A DNA stretch of 64,000 bases from Notospermus geniculatus (Eukaryota; Nemertea; Pilidiophora; Heteronemertea; Lineidae), in assembly GCA_002633025.1 (NCBI GenBank), contig NMRB01000155.1, forward strand, positions 411,383-475,382, in the 5' to 3' direction. Within the stretch, counting starts at the first letter, position 1. The number at the start of each line of letters is the position of its first letter. Both the position numbers and the translations under genes were made by a program. Below, one piece after another: positions 13,601-28,600 of this stretch. A model generated the notes under the pieces. That model saw nothing but the letters and a program-made list of their open reading frames with translations. It searched no databases and had not been told where the DNA came from.

Positions 13601-16600
13601 CACTGCAAAAAGATTCTGTCGCTGACCCAAAACCATCTCTCCTTCAACAATTTGTGAGAGATTGTGCAGTTAAACCCAATAGGAGCAGTCAGCCGCGCTT
13701 ATTGCCAAAAGATGGCAGCAAAGTTCTCACAGACCAAGGCCACACAAAAATAATACTGTGGTTCTGGTAACACATCTTAATTTTTTAGGTGGGGTAGGAG
13801 GGTAGGGATGATTATTTTATTTTGGAAAATTATTTTGAGGTCTTTAGCAGGGTAGGGGACAGTCGACATTTATTTTATTTTTGTCGATATTAAAACTCAA
13901 CAACAGCTGCTTGGTTTTGAATTTCCTGGAGGAAAATAAGATTGGTACTGAAAATGATAACGAAGTAAAAGTTAAATTCAAAAGAGAAAAGTTAAATTTT
14001 CTTGATAACTGTGACCTTTGGGTGAAACTGGCATGGCTGGTGGCCGAGATAGCGGTACATGGGATGGCAGCTTTTCACCACAGTAGTGTAACCTCTTGAA
14101 AAATTTCACTTTGGTGAGCTGATACATGTAGTTTTCGATTAGGCAGGGCTTGACATAAGGTTTCTGTGGGTACTAAGGTGATTAAAATGACTAGAAAATA
14201 ATTTGTTAAAATAATGTTATTCAGACTGCATCTTAGAGGGTTGGGGGTCGGCCTAGGATCATGGTTATTTTTTTTACATGTTGCCAAAAAATCTTTAGGG
14301 TTGGCAACATTTTGTGGGGGTAGGTCGGGTTACCGGAACCACACTATTATTTTTGTGTGGCCCAAACGAAAATTTTCTTGATTGGTGCTCAATCAACCGT
14401 GAATGGGTCCACGATCGGCATTGGTTTGGGCCGTAGTGACACCTACTTATTCGTCAACTGACTGACAGCTCCTGTTGACCAATGATATGTCCTGATGTTA
14501 ATTAGTTTGTTCCATATATTGCTTGTCCAGAAGAAGTTGTTTGTGAGGGCGGACTCACTCGTGAACCTCAGCTAGATTAGAGATGATTTTGTGATCATCA
14601 GTGAATAACATGGACATATCAACAAAAACAATCAACCGTCATCATCATTATTTCCCCAAGAAAAAGCATGCAGTTTTTGTTGATGAATACATTCATTCTA
14701 TTTAAAATTTCCTCTGCTTTTAAAAAGCTTTTCTTATCAAAGACTATTTCTTATGAAGTTTGACAGTAGACACCAAAAAGTTGTAAGGTCACAGAGGTCT
14801 GACATTGCCGAGATCCAGCTTATCCTGTTGGTGATGGTCGGCATTGCTGACCACACAGCAGGCTGTTGATATCTTTGAATCATAGACCTGACAGTGACAC
14901 TTTCGATATGATAATGTTAGAGGAACTAGATCTCAGTGGCAAAGCCAGGTGTCTGTCACCTCACAAAATGTTATTTTGGTGTATTGTTCTCTCAGTTTAT
15001 GGAAAACCAAGCAAAGTTGCTTAGAAATATACAGCATGTGTCATCACCTTTCATGGAATGACCCTGCGTATTCTAAATCGTTAGATGATTATTCATTCTA
15101 TCCAGTCACTATTCCTATCACCTAACCAGCCTGGACTCTCTCGTCATCATTCTCCTCATTTCATAATACTGTAAAGCTAATTGTCATTTCTGTATCGCAA
15201 AATCCAAAAACTTGCTCGAACGTGGGCAGAAGGAGAGCTATGTTGCTTAGTCGAAGCATAAACCTGCATTTAGTTGGGTATGGAGCTTGTGCAGATGACG
15301 TCATCACAGGAAAATCCGCCATATTGGTAGTCAAATTGACATCAAATGATGTCATTGACCCATGTGGGACACTTTGTCGTCGGCGCATGTGGAGTGTGTG
15401 CGACTTCAACCATGATGTGATCTACACGTGGCACACTTTGTCGTCGACGTCAGCATGGTGGACTGCCGGTCAAAAGTGACGTCGTAATGAGCCACTGCAC
15501 ACGCTCTGTTGCAGGTGGCAAATAACAACAGTTGTGATATGTGATTCTCATGAAAACCACCTTTGCTCCTTTCCATTGGGATCTTGTAGTGTGTTGATGG
15601 TAGGCCTATCACTGTTTTGGCAGCTGCTCGTTTAACTCACCATAATTGATATGATATCTGGCCTTGTTATTCCAGTGAGTCAGGAGCATCCGATGCGGAG
15701 GCGAGTCCTCCCCGCTTCACACAACATCTCGTGGATCGTGAGGTGATGGAAGGTGGACGTGCACGGCTTGACTGTATCATCGTCGGACATCCTGAACCAG
15801 AGGTAGGTGGCGTTGAGGATGTTTTGGTGATCTTGTGGGTTGTTGGTCAGGTCAAGGAGGCCTCTGTAAAATCAGCCTTCTCTCGGTGGGTTAGATCATA
15901 TCTTCTCTTCCTCCAGGTCATCTGGTACAAACACAACAAGCCCGTCAAGGAATCCAAAGACTTTCAGCTGTTGTTTGAAGGTGATCGCTGCACGCTGATT
16001 ATCCGTGAGGCGTACCTTGAAGACAGCGGGCAGTATAAGTGTGAAGCGAGGAACCCCCACGGGGAAGCCCAGAGTATCTGTGAACTTCATGTTGAACGTA
16101 AGTGGAAGAGTTCCTTATTCCCAGAAGATGTCTTTTCCTGCCCTTTATCTTGGTGACTGTTCCAGTGCCTACCCCCTCCACTTCCCCCTCCGCCCGGGGT
16201 TCCGTGGCCTATAGTTCCAATTACGGGAGGGAAGATCGCAAACACCATCTAAAAATCTGTCCAAAAATGAAGCGTTGAGCTACATGTGTGTGGATAGAAA
16301 TTGCAGTTCTTTTTTCTAACATTAGGTGTCTCTAGTATTGTTATGCGTTTTCGCAAAAAGCCTTACTTGCTCCAGAACTGAAGGGGTTAAACTTAGCAGA
16401 CTTCAATGCTGAGGAATTGCCCGAGTTCGCCCTTCACCTGTGGAGGTTCATCTGATACAAGTGAATGATAAAAGAGCCAATACCACAATGATTAGCTGAT
16501 ACAGGAGCCAGTACCTATGATTGAGATCTCAATATCTGACTGTGTAGCATGTCTAAGACGTGAAGGGACGGCCCATGGAACACTGGATGAAATTTCTGGT

Positions 16601-19600
16601 CGTACTGAAATATTCCTTGATCGTTGATCCTTTAGCATTGAGTGAGTTGAGCGACGCCGCCTCCGTCCATAGCTTCACGTCCGAGATGGCGCCGCCGAGG
16701 TTTGTCATGTTGATGAAGGACATCACATGTCACGAAGGTGAACGGGTCCAGTTTAATTGTCGTGTGACGGGACAGCCTCAGCCGACGATCTCCTGGTATC
16801 GTGAGACGGTCCTACTCGAGAATTCTCCTGACTTCCAGGTGAGTCTTCGTCTAACCGCGTGTTCGCCTGCTAAAAAACAGGAGGATAAGAATGGTGGGGA
16901 GCTATTGTGTCAGGAGCTGTGGATCTCAAATATCTGACCTGTGCCAGCAAAAGCAGGCTTTTGTCGCAGGTGATCATCACTGGTCATCAGTTTACTCAAC
17001 TATTATCACTTCTGTCAACTACTATTGTCAACGTGCAGAGACGTACATTTCAGCTATTGTGTTGTAAGGCCGGTTGCGACAAGGGCCTGCTTTTACTGGA
17101 GCGGATCACATATGAGTATTAAGCATAGTTAAAAGACAGCCCAGTGAAGAGAATTGAGGAGTCCCCAATTGATGAAACAGCTCTAAATTTTGTTTCATTA
17201 CTGACGTTCCTTGTTTTACAGCTCACCTCGGATGGCGAGCTCCAGACGATGTCAATCCCAGAAGCCTTTGCTGAGGATGCCGGTACATTCATGGTAAAGG
17301 CCGTTAATCCCGGCGGCGAGGCCAAGTGCTACGCCAAACTGACAGTAGCGCCAACTCCTGAGGAAATCATTCATAAGACACCCGTAAAAACGATGATGTT
17401 CACGCCCGCCCCGAGAGAGGAATTCCCTCTGGACCACCGCCCACCGGAGTTCACGAAACTGTACATGGATAAGACAGTGAAGTCCGGGGATGACGTGACG
17501 CTAGATTGTGCCATTGTTGGTAAACCTGTACCAAAGGTAGGCATCAGTCTGTACATCCATACACTTGTTGTAACATTGGACCTATGGTATGAAAAAATGA
17601 TAATATCGCTGTTTCAAGTGCCTGTGTCGACCATAGAGTGATCAAAGATACTCTCTGTAGTGTTGAAAGAAGTAGGCGAATAAAGACAGATCACATGATG
17701 TGATGACATCAATTGCACGCTCTGCCTACATCACCCTGGATGTCCATAACACTTGATGTGAGGTTCGCTGTCCAACCATGTTGTTCTCTCTTCAGGTCCA
17801 GTGGTTGTTTAACGGAGAACCCATCCGTAATAAAGACTACCAGATCCGTCAGGAGGGAAACAAGCACTCCTTGTACATTCCAGAAGTATTTGACGAGGAC
17901 GCCGGACGGTTCTCTATCACGGCAGAGAATCCGTCTGGTAGAGCTACCTGTTCGGCCATGTTGACTGTTGAGGCACCAGCGCCGCCGAGGCCGATACACG
18001 TCTCTGAGGGGTAAGTCATGTCCTCCTGGATAGACAGTTCTCGAATTCGCAGATCTGTGCACATCCACCGAAATCTCAACCACAACCTCGATCTGAAACC
18101 GGTGACGTGACGCAATCCACGATTCAGCTATGGTCGACTCTGATGCAACATCTTCTAAGTCACTGTCGTGGGGTTGTCTGCGTCACGTCATTCAGTTTCA
18201 GTCCGAGGTTATGGTTGAGATTTCGGCGGAAGTGTGCAGATCTTTGTCATTTACGTCAATTTGAGAACGGTCGCTTCATGGATTTCTGCATTGGGACTCT
18301 CTGTATGTTATTGCTGAAGTCGTGAGCCACCAAGACTGATAAGTTAGTGGTATGAACTAAAAATGGAAACCAATCTAGTGGCTAGAGCCATGTATATTGA
18401 GTACGACCGTACCAAGCTGTCAAATTCTTCATAGCTTTACCTCTCTTTGTAGTTTCCTGAAACCTTCTGCAGCAAGGAAGAGGCCTACACCACTGGATAT
18501 ATCCAAGGCTCAGCCAACCTGGAAGCCTAAACCCATCGCACCAGAAGCGGCACCCAAAGTTTGGGCACCGGTGGCACCGCCGTCGCCTCTCAAGATGATG
18601 AAGACACCACCAGTCCAGGCACCACCACCACGACCTATGTCACCTCCAATCCAGGCCGTGTCAGCGCCACCTGCGTATGCACCAGTTGAACCGATGTGGC
18701 CTAAATCGCCACCGGTTCAAGCGGTCAAGACACCGCCTGCATTCCTCCAGCAGAAGAAACCACCATCTTTTGCACAGAAGTCGCCGCCAATGCAGAGGCG
18801 GGAAATGCCATCTTATCCCCAGAAATCACCGCCAGTGCAGAGGCGTGAAATGCCATCATATGCTCAAAAATCGCCGCCAGTGCAGAGGCGCGAAATGCCA
18901 GCGGTGAAGTCGCCGCCGGTACAGCGACGTCGTACACCGGTATCATCGCCACCTACACCAAGAAAAGTGCCGCAATCGCCACCGGTTTACGATCACGGTA
19001 TGCTGACCATCGGACCGGACAAACCGGAGATGTTCAAATCTACGAAGGATTTGACACCAAAGTATAAACAGATTGACGTGACGGTCGCTGTACCGGTGCC
19101 GCCCAAGTTTATCGAACCGCTGAAGAATATTGCCGCTGAGGAAGGAACGCGTGTTGTCTTTGAAGGCGTAGTGACAGGTAGGTGGAGCCACTGTCGTATC
19201 ACATCGCAACCAACTCGGCTGTATATCCTCGACCTGTGTGGTCACATGTGTAGGCCATCAGTACCTTCTCTGAATTACTTTACGATCCAGGCAGATAACC
19301 TCAGCAGCTCACCTCCCAATATTTACACCCCACGTCAGCGTTATTTCCCTTCAAAGTAAATAAACATCCTGGAAGCAAACATTAAAGATATCACATGAAG
19401 ATTGGTTCTGACTGGTGGTCGAACCTGGACCCTCAGAGGTGACAGGAGCTGTTGTGTCCACTGCACCACTCTGACAGTCAAAACTTTTTTTTTCGCATCC
19501 ATTGTACTCTGTTTCATTCTTTCCATTACACTCTGTTCCAGGATCTCCTGAACCAACCATCAAGTGGTTCAGAGAAAGCCGTCAAATCACGGAAAAGCCT

Positions 19601-22600
19601 GATTTTGAAATCTCGTTCCGTAATAATCGCGTGTCGCTCGCTATCCCAGAAGTCTTTGAGGAAGATGCTGGAAAGTTCACGTGTAAGGCTGACAACATGG
19701 CCGGGTCGGCGTCCAGTACGGCTGAACTTATTGTCAAAGGTAGGATACTTTTACTATTGATTTCCCAGATATGGCTCTGTTGTTCCTTTGTAAGCGCTCA
19801 CTCAAATAGGCCTAGTGGTGGTGATGACATTGACACTGGGCTCATCATCCGAATCAGAAGGCAGTTGGGTCCTTGTCGGGAGTTGAACCCACAACTTGGA
19901 AGGTGTAAGCCAGTGATTGCTGCACTGTGCCACGCATGACTGGAATGTCTCATATTTTATGCCTAAAATGAAAATTATCAACAAATTTTCTGTCAGTTTC
20001 AAAAACTTCCTGATTCTACGAGAAAAAGTTGGTAAATTTTGGCATCTTGTTTCACAGGTGGCTGACATCTCACACTTCCACCTTAACTTGCTAAATTTCC
20101 CAACACTTCACCTTTACCGTGGTGTATGTTATGAAGTGATATCAGTTGGTACTGAATAATCCAGTTTACCTTGCCAAATCTTTGCGTGCATTTTCTGTGT
20201 ATCACTGTATTGTGTAGGTGTTTCTTGAACTTAGGCCAAATATTTTGCACTTATGCCACTATCTGACAAGGTGTTAGGATGAGTTGTTGAACACGGCCAG
20301 AGAGATAGTGTTGATCAGACCTGTCAGGAATGCCGTCATGTAGTGGATGAGTTTTTGCCGTTGTTTCTCCTGGTATCTGAATGATGACCAGTACCTGAGC
20401 GTTGAGGTCTACCGTCACAGTTCATACTCATCTTACCTCTACGACCGTTCAGTCTCTTGCTCCCCAGCTAGAGATCTTGGGGTAGGAGGTCAAAAACAAT
20501 GGGATTTCGACACAAGTGATTATTTTCGTATTTTGTCAGGGGGATTCATCCTAACGTTAGGATTAATATTTGATATTCTTGTTGGATTTGTCTTTTCGTA
20601 ACATGGCGTACCGTTGGAGTGAAATCTTTTACCATCACTACGCTCACTCAGGTATGTTTGTTTGTCTTGAACAGTAACTATTCGTTCAAATGGTATAGGG
20701 GGAACTTTCTCAGGAGTTGGTGCAAAACCCAGTCAGACGGATGTCTTGATCATGTCGTGGAAAACTCAAACCCTCTCATTGCTCAGTTTGTAGGCTTATG
20801 TCCTCTTCGCGGAGCTTAAGTCCTCTTTGAGGGGCATAAGTCCTCTTTGAGGGGCTTTAGTTCTCTTTGAGGGGCTTTAGTCCTCTTCGAGGGGCTTCTT
20901 CTTTTAGGGGCTCAGTTTGTAGGCTTATGTCCTCTTCGCGGAGCATAAGTCCTCTTTGAGGGGCTTAAGTCCTCTTTGATAGACTTAAGTCCTCTTTGAA
21001 GGGCTTTAGTCCTCTTCGAGGGGCTTAGGTCTTCTGTTAGGGGCTTTAGGATGCAGTCCACCAATGAATGGCTAACCCTTCAATACCGAGTCCCTGTCTC
21101 GGTGGATTCTCAATGTAGGCCTAGGCCCAGCGTCCAGGAGACCAGATAGTCTAGGGTTGAGCAGATACCACCCAGACGCACTCCGATAGAAGTTTCTGTC
21201 TGGAGCCATCCTATCACTTTTATGCACTAAGATTATTGTATGACTGATAGTGCCGTTACTTTGCAATGGTAGATACTTCAGTCTCGCACAGGTAGATTTG
21301 GGCAGTTTTGTCGTTGGTGAGACTCCATGGCTCTCAGTTTATTGACAGATCGTGATAAACGTTTCATTGGCTATCTGTGTAGATTCATGGCTGCTGGTCT
21401 GCTGATACTCTGACCATAGTCACAAAAATGCCATACTATAAAAGACACTGCTCCACGTGAGAGTTTCTCATGTGAGTTGGCTGTCAATGGGCAATTCATC
21501 ATTGTTGGTTTCTTACGACTTAGGCTGAGACCAATGACACACAACTGTCCAGTGTTCTCCAACTCCTATACCACGGGTACACAGCGCCACACCAAATTTT
21601 CTTGCCGCCAACCTAAACGCCGCACGGACTGTTCCCGCCACACCAAAAAAGTCTGCCACCACAGAAAAAAACTGCCCGCCACGGCTGACGAAAGTTACGC
21701 TGAAGCAACCATATCGCACACAAAGTCAATATTTGTAATCATGCATCATGCTAACCACAGGCCTAAACCACAAACACCACACTCGAGCACGACTTGTCGG
21801 CATCATCCTTTGATCTTCCCACGATCTGACAGTGGCCTGGGACCGTCAGTAGTCAAATGTCATTCAAACATCATGTTTGATTGACACTCGGCCAGACACA
21901 GGTAGCTATGGCAATAGCCAATCAGGANTCCATGGTGAAGCACCTCTGTTCTGGGGTACCTCACAACTGGGGCACCTCCAAGATGGGGTACCTCCATGGT
22001 GAAGCACCTCTGTTCTGGGGTTCCGTGGGTTCGAATTTGGAAGAAAGACGTGATGACTTTCACCTTAGAAACCCGTTTCTATTTTCATATCTGTTCTGGG
22101 ATACCTCACAACTGGGGCACCTCCAAGATGTGCCCAATCACATGGCCAATCAAAATCTACAATGTAATTGAAATCTTTCAGTTCCGTCGGCCAGAGAAGA
22201 GACAGCATCTCCTACCCCACCGAGATCACGTGACTCGTCCCTCGGCGCATCGCCTGAGCGACGTGCGCGTGCAGAAATCTACCGACCGATTGAAGACCAG
22301 AGGCCATTGGAGGAGCGAAAATGGACGTTCAAAGTGCCGAGTGTGAGTCCTGAACGACCTCCAGTTGTCAGGAAGATTACGCCAGTCCACACTGCTCCAG
22401 TTTTTACAAGGGTAAGTCGAAGGCTGGCCTGTCGAATGCGCCGCTCACCCATCCATGTAGTGACCACGCTCAATGTTGCTTAACTTCTACTGGCTCGGAG
22501 GCCACCCTACCAACCACTGGGCCAAGGAAGCCCTCCATGGCAGTGGGTTAGGCCATGCCATATAACAAAACATGGCCTCATTACAAGATTGTAACACCTT

Positions 22601-25600
22601 GTTCATTACAGCCTCTACAAAACACATATGTTAGAGAAGGCCAGAGAGTGATCTTTGAGTGCGAGGTGACCGGCCAGCCTGAACCGACCATCAAATGGTA
22701 TCACGACAACTCAGAGATCAAGAAATCACCCGACTTTAACATCACGTTTGACCACAACACGTGTCGCCTCGTGATCGCCGAGGTGTTCGCTGAAGATGCC
22801 GGTCAGTACACATGTACGGCGATCAACCCAGCAGGAAGTAAATCTACGTTCTGTTACCTACGGGTTGAGCCAGGTGAGTGGACACAAGAGTTGGTGAACT
22901 ATCTAAAGAAACAATGAATTCCGTATTTGTTGAGGAGAGCCGTAGGCTCCAACTTGGCTCATTACTCATAACTTCCATCTGGTGGGTTGATGTCTTACTT
23001 GTGAAGATGTCACTTGTTGGAACCAATAAACACTCATTTCTAACATTTCCAGAACCAGAGAAACCACCAACGCCACCGATGATGAGGCCGGTTAGGGAAC
23101 CTATGATGAGACCGGTTAGGGAACCTATGATCCGCCCAGCGGCGGCACCGAGGGTTGAAGCTCCGCTGAACATTCAGACGCCAAGCTTCATCAACAAACC
23201 TGTGGATTCCGTCCTTGTTGAGGGCTCGACGGCGTCGTTCACTTGTCGTGTGGCTGGTAACCCGATGCCTGAGGTCTGCTGGCTGAAGAACACAGCTCAG
23301 ATGAAGGAAGGAAACAGGTGGGTCCAATGTCAAATACCTGTAAAGTTCAATATCTGAGAATTTGGCCCTTCTTAGAGTTCAAAATTGTTAACTGTCGTCT
23401 TGCCTTGGTTTGTATTGATTTTGCATAAATAAATCTTTTTCAGAAATCGGATGTATTTCGATCCCCGGTCTGGTAACGCTACCCTTGTACTGACTCAACT
23501 GATCCCTGAAGACCAGGGAGAGTATTCCTGCGTGGCGTCCAATCCAGTCGGCGAGGCGATCGCAAACGCAATGCTTATGCCTGATGAGTACTACAGGAGG
23601 CGAGAAGCCCCCAAACCAGAGAAACCAAAGTCCATCCTCTCTGAACTCACCACAAGATTAGAATCACCGAGAGAGAAGAAGCAGTTCTTCCAAACACGTG
23701 CCCAGCGTAATCTGGACCGAAACATCGAGAGCCGTCTGGCGGACGAACCGCCGAAGGAGGTTCCTGTGTACCGAGATTTGGGCGGAGATAAAGGGGTAAG
23801 ATTTGACAGTCAGAATCATCAGTTTCTCAGAGAGTCACGCTGTCTGGCACATTAAATATGGGTCCGATTGGTGATTGAACCTGGAGCACTGGAGGTGATA
23901 GGCACTGATGTTTCTACTGTGCCATTCTGACAGACTTAAGTTGAGCAATATGTGGAATAAAGTTTTGTTCAGTGATGTCATCATCAGAATGTCGTAAAAC
24001 AAACTGTCTTTTCCAGGACTTCATGGTCTCCACGTTTGAGGACCGCCTGATGAAAGAGATCGAATTCCGCGAGGCTCGTGTCCGGGCCAGTGAATCAGAA
24101 TCCGAGTCCAGGTCTGGCATGTCCGGCCGGGAATATGACTCGGACTTCCCGGATGCTGGAGCAGCTCCGACTGGACCTCCTTCATCACCTCATATTTACC
24201 AGAAATTGAAAGATTTTAGACTCATTGAAGGATCTGATGCGACGTTTGTTTGTAAAGTTAGTGGCACCCCACTACCCAAGGTAAGTGTGGAAATTTATGG
24301 GGGTTTTGTTAGAACAGGAGGCCATACAGCATAGGAAGGACGCGTCAAACTTTCAGCAAAAGAGGCCAACATATTATGCCAACCACTTGGCATACAGCCC
24401 TGTATGACACCAATTATTGCTGTCTGAGAGCAATAACTTACTATCTGACAGCAAACTTTCGATAGAAAACTGTCACGTGGAGCGGCGCCTTTACGCTTTC
24501 TTTTCCTGCCTGTTCCAGGTACAGTGGTATAAAGATGGTGTCTACTTGCGTCCAAGCAAACGGTTCATGCAGACGATGAACCGTGAAGGTTATGCCACCC
24601 TCCGTGTCCGCATGGCCCTCCCAGAGGATGCTGGTCATTATACAGTACTAGTCATGAATAATCTCGGCCGCGATACCTGTTCCGGGCAGCTCTATATTGA
24701 ACGTCTTGCTCCAGTTGAGGACTCATCCTTCGTTGCCCCGGAAACGATGACACAACTACATGCTTTGTAAGTATTTCCCCAACCGTACATGGCACTCACT
24801 TCTCAGCTCAATACTCTGACATTTGAGACAGTTTGCCTTGAGGTATAATGACAGCATTCATTCTGATGTCGTTTTCAGGGAAGCCTCCCGCACGGGCAAG
24901 AAACCCGAGGGAGAAGGTGGAATATTTGAGAAGCACTTCAAGCCTCAATTTCGTAAGATCCCCGATGACGCAACCGCCCGAGAGGGTACCATGTGTCGGT
25001 TTGACAGTATCGTGTCTGGGAGACCAATGCCAGAGTTTTCTTGGTACAGGGATGGAGTACAGATCCATGATGACCACTTACACAAGGTGAGAGTCAGAGG
25101 ATAACTTTAGTCATAGGCAAACCTGGAATTAGGAAGTTTGCTTAATAGCTCAGTTGTACCTTGTCCTTTGCAAGGAGATGAAAAGCACAAAAATTGACAC
25201 ACAATATATGATAAATAAAAAGGCAATTTCCAGAGTGTTTGCGAATTTTCGACCCCAATCGGGGTCTTCTTCAGGCTGGAACTTTACAATGCCCTTTGCA
25301 AGGGCAAGTAAAAGACCCCATCCAAGTAAGGAACATGAGTAGCTTGAGATGGTCTCTTCCATAGTTAACAGGGCCAATAATGCTGTGGGTTCAGCCCTGA
25401 AGAAAAATACAATACAATATAATTCTGGTGAGAAGGTACCAGAATTTGGGTCTGTCTTAGACAAGTGGTTTAATTTAGTGATGATTGTTTCTTCCAGATT
25501 GTAGTAAATGAAGAAGGCATTCATTCCCTCATCTTCAACGCTGTACACAAGAAGGATGCCGGCCATTATAGATGTGTGGCGAGGAACCGTGGTGGGGAGG

Positions 25601-28600
25601 ACTCGTTTACGGTCAACCTGAACGTGACGGGTGAGTTGTATGACCATTATCAGCATGAATCTGAGACTTTGGATACCCAATATCAGCATCGATGGGAAAC
25701 TTTCCTGCCGTTAGAGGCCACCACCAGTTAGCGGTCCTAGAACGTCATGAAATTTGACGCCACAGAGAAGAAATGCACGCCACGATGTCATCCATAATGA
25801 CGTGAAGGCCATGGCTTATGTCTGTGACGTCAGATTTCGTGTTGTTGTCAGACCGCTAACAGGCGGCCTCTAACGACAGAAAAGTCTCCCAGTTACCATC
25901 TTGCCCTTTGACTCTTCGTGAAGGCTACAAGAATATGCACCACCGAGTGCTAAGTCACTGGATTTCAGCATTATGACTAAGAAGTTTTGTATTTGACCAA
26001 AGTTTCATTCTACGAATAATTGTATTTCAGAACGTGAGAATGTTGCTCCACCACGATTCGTCGAACGGCTGGAGCCTGCCACCGTACGTGAGGGCCAGCC
26101 GCTGACATTCGCATGCAAGGCCGTCGGCGCCCCGGCGCCCATGATGAGCTGGCAGAGGGAAGGGAAGTCACTGATGTCTAAACCAGGATACCGAGTCGAC
26201 ACCGACGGTGGTTATTCCAGTCTGACGATTGATAACGTCAGTAAGGAGGATAATGCCTGGTTCCAGTGCTCGGCTATCAACATCGCAGGAACGGCCTCCA
26301 CCAGGGCAAAAGTCAATGTCGTTGGTGAGTTTTGTTTTGTCTGACGAATTCTAGATACTTGAACAGGAGATTATACAACGTCAGTTGGCGGCACATGAGG
26401 GCGAAAACTATAAAGTCATATCAAAATTTGGGCATCGTAAGGACACTTCCGAGGTCTGTCTGCATGTGCATACCAAGGTTGGGGGTGATCCATTCGTCAG
26501 TCTTAGAGAAAATTGCGAACAAACACACAAACAAACGCTTCTCAAATTTTAGTATGATTCCTTCATATGACCAATTCCACATGTTCCATTTCAGTTGAAG
26601 CTCGCAAGCCTGAACCAGAGAGGAGGTTGATCATTCCAAAGTCAACTAAACCAAGGTAGGGATCAAAGTCTCAAATATCTTGTCAACACGTTCTGTATAT
26701 TATGCCGTTGGTGAGCACGTCAAGTAACATTCAGATTTCTTCACCATTTGTGACCCGCTCTGGACAGCAAAAGCAGACGCTTGTCGCAGGTGATCATCAT
26801 TGGTCATCAGTTTACTCAACTATTATCACTGCTGTCCACTACCATTGTCAACCTGCAGAGACGTACATTTCAGCTATTGGGTTGTAAGGCTGTTAACCCT
26901 TTCCTCGGTTGGGACGAGCGCCTAATTTTGCTAGAGCGGGTCACATTTTGTGATCATTGAAGATGTTGGAATGCCTCTATTAGAGTGTGTTGCTCATGTT
27001 TTCATTGAGAGTGAGAATCAAGGATGTTGTACGTTGACTGGCGTCTCTTGGTCACCATGGTGTTGGCTGACTGAACGAGTTACTGGGTTGTTTCCAAAGC
27101 AAATGAAAACACTGCTCAGTTCATGTCAATGTCACCGTTTGCCTATCTTATGCTGTAAAATACCCGTCTATTGTAAAATACCTCGCTATTCTCACTGCTT
27201 CATGTGGACTTTCAATGTGAGTAGTATAGAATGACCATCGCATGCACTCAGCACATTCATATCACTATTTTTATATACAAAGTAAAATCTCTTTTCGTCA
27301 AATCTTTATGACAAATGTCTGCATATTGTGATGCACAGTTTTCTTCTTGTTTCCTGTTTATTGGAGCACCCTGTAACTTCTTCAATTCCATTATAGCCTA
27401 CATTGTACAGCTCTGGTTAAAGGGACCCTACAGGCAGCCGCCTCATAGGCATGTTGATGTGCTCATTACACCGATCAGTTGGCATGAGAATCTAACTCTC
27501 TGACATGTATTGCAAGTAAAATACACAAAACATCAACATTTGAGCCCAAATCCATTGATTGTCAGTTGCTAGCGCCACCTGTGATGAAGTGACCGCACTG
27601 AACTGAGCTCAATACATGGACCTAGCTGACTATTGGATCCCTTTAAAGACTGGTGTCACATTACTCATTGCTTACGAGTCCAGGTTCTCTTAGGTTCCCG
27701 ATCTCACTGCTGGATCAAAAACGGAGATCAGTAGCACCTTTCCTTTCAACTGCTTTTCACGTGACGCATGATCACATGACAGTGGACGCCAGGGGCTACC
27801 AGTCTCAGTATAAAATCTTACCGGAGTGAGATTGGGAACTAGTCTAAGATTGTCTAGGATCATATTGCCACATCCCAGCGGGCTGCTGGTAACCTTTCTT
27901 TATCTCATTTTTCCACTCCTGCTTCCTTCAGCTGGTCACCCCAAGATACCCGCCCACCTCTACCAATCAGCCGATACCCCCAGACAGCGCCTCCTGCTGG
28001 TGATAAAACACAACAAATAAAAAGGTCTGATTTGCATGAAAGTGGCAAAGTTTGGGTTGGGTCTAGTTGGGGTTAGAGTTAGGGGTTCATTACCGGTATG
28101 TTTGGCAGATAAGATTGAGATCACATCATCACCTGTCAGAATTTCTGTAAATATGGATATTTGGCATCCAGCTGACTTGACCTTTGCCCTTTACACCCTT
28201 TCCTATGCTAACCTCTCCTCACACCCTTTCTCCTCCCAGACTTGCACCTCTGCAAACCCAACGATCAAGGGACAAGGAACCAGTTACTGTAGTCCTTGAA
28301 TACTTGCCGTCTCCGCCGGAAGAACACCCACCAAACCTGGGACCCAGGGTGCCAGAGCTACCGGAACTTATCGAGAAATTCCAAGAGGAAGAAGCACAAA
28401 AGGAGAAAGTTTTGCCGATCTATTTTGATCCACCGGAGGAAAAGGTCCCTCCGGTCAGCAAAAGACCGCCACCTTTGGCTCCAAAACCAAAACCGCATGT
28501 GGAAACTCCACCGGCACAACCGGTCGAGCGGAGACTACCAGTTGTCCACCCGATGACACCGTTGACGGAGGCCACATCGCCGCCTGTCAAGATGCCAGAA

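Larger units (their letters stand above)
12038..15675. other. Long intron 12038-15675, repeat-filled
   Basis: No supported exon. It contains a tRNA-derived SINE (12315-12418, minus), an N in a poly-C tract (12859), an inverted-repeat element (13738-14362), a dispersed repeat (14781-14955) and CRE-like TGACGTCA sites near 15295. Splice phase 2 is conserved across it (12037 to 15676). Confidence 0.6.

Noticed and set aside
20782-21048. Regular 20-bp repeats resembling a CRISPR array
   Set aside because: Units are contiguous without unique spacers, and the DNA is eukaryotic; it is a minisatellite.
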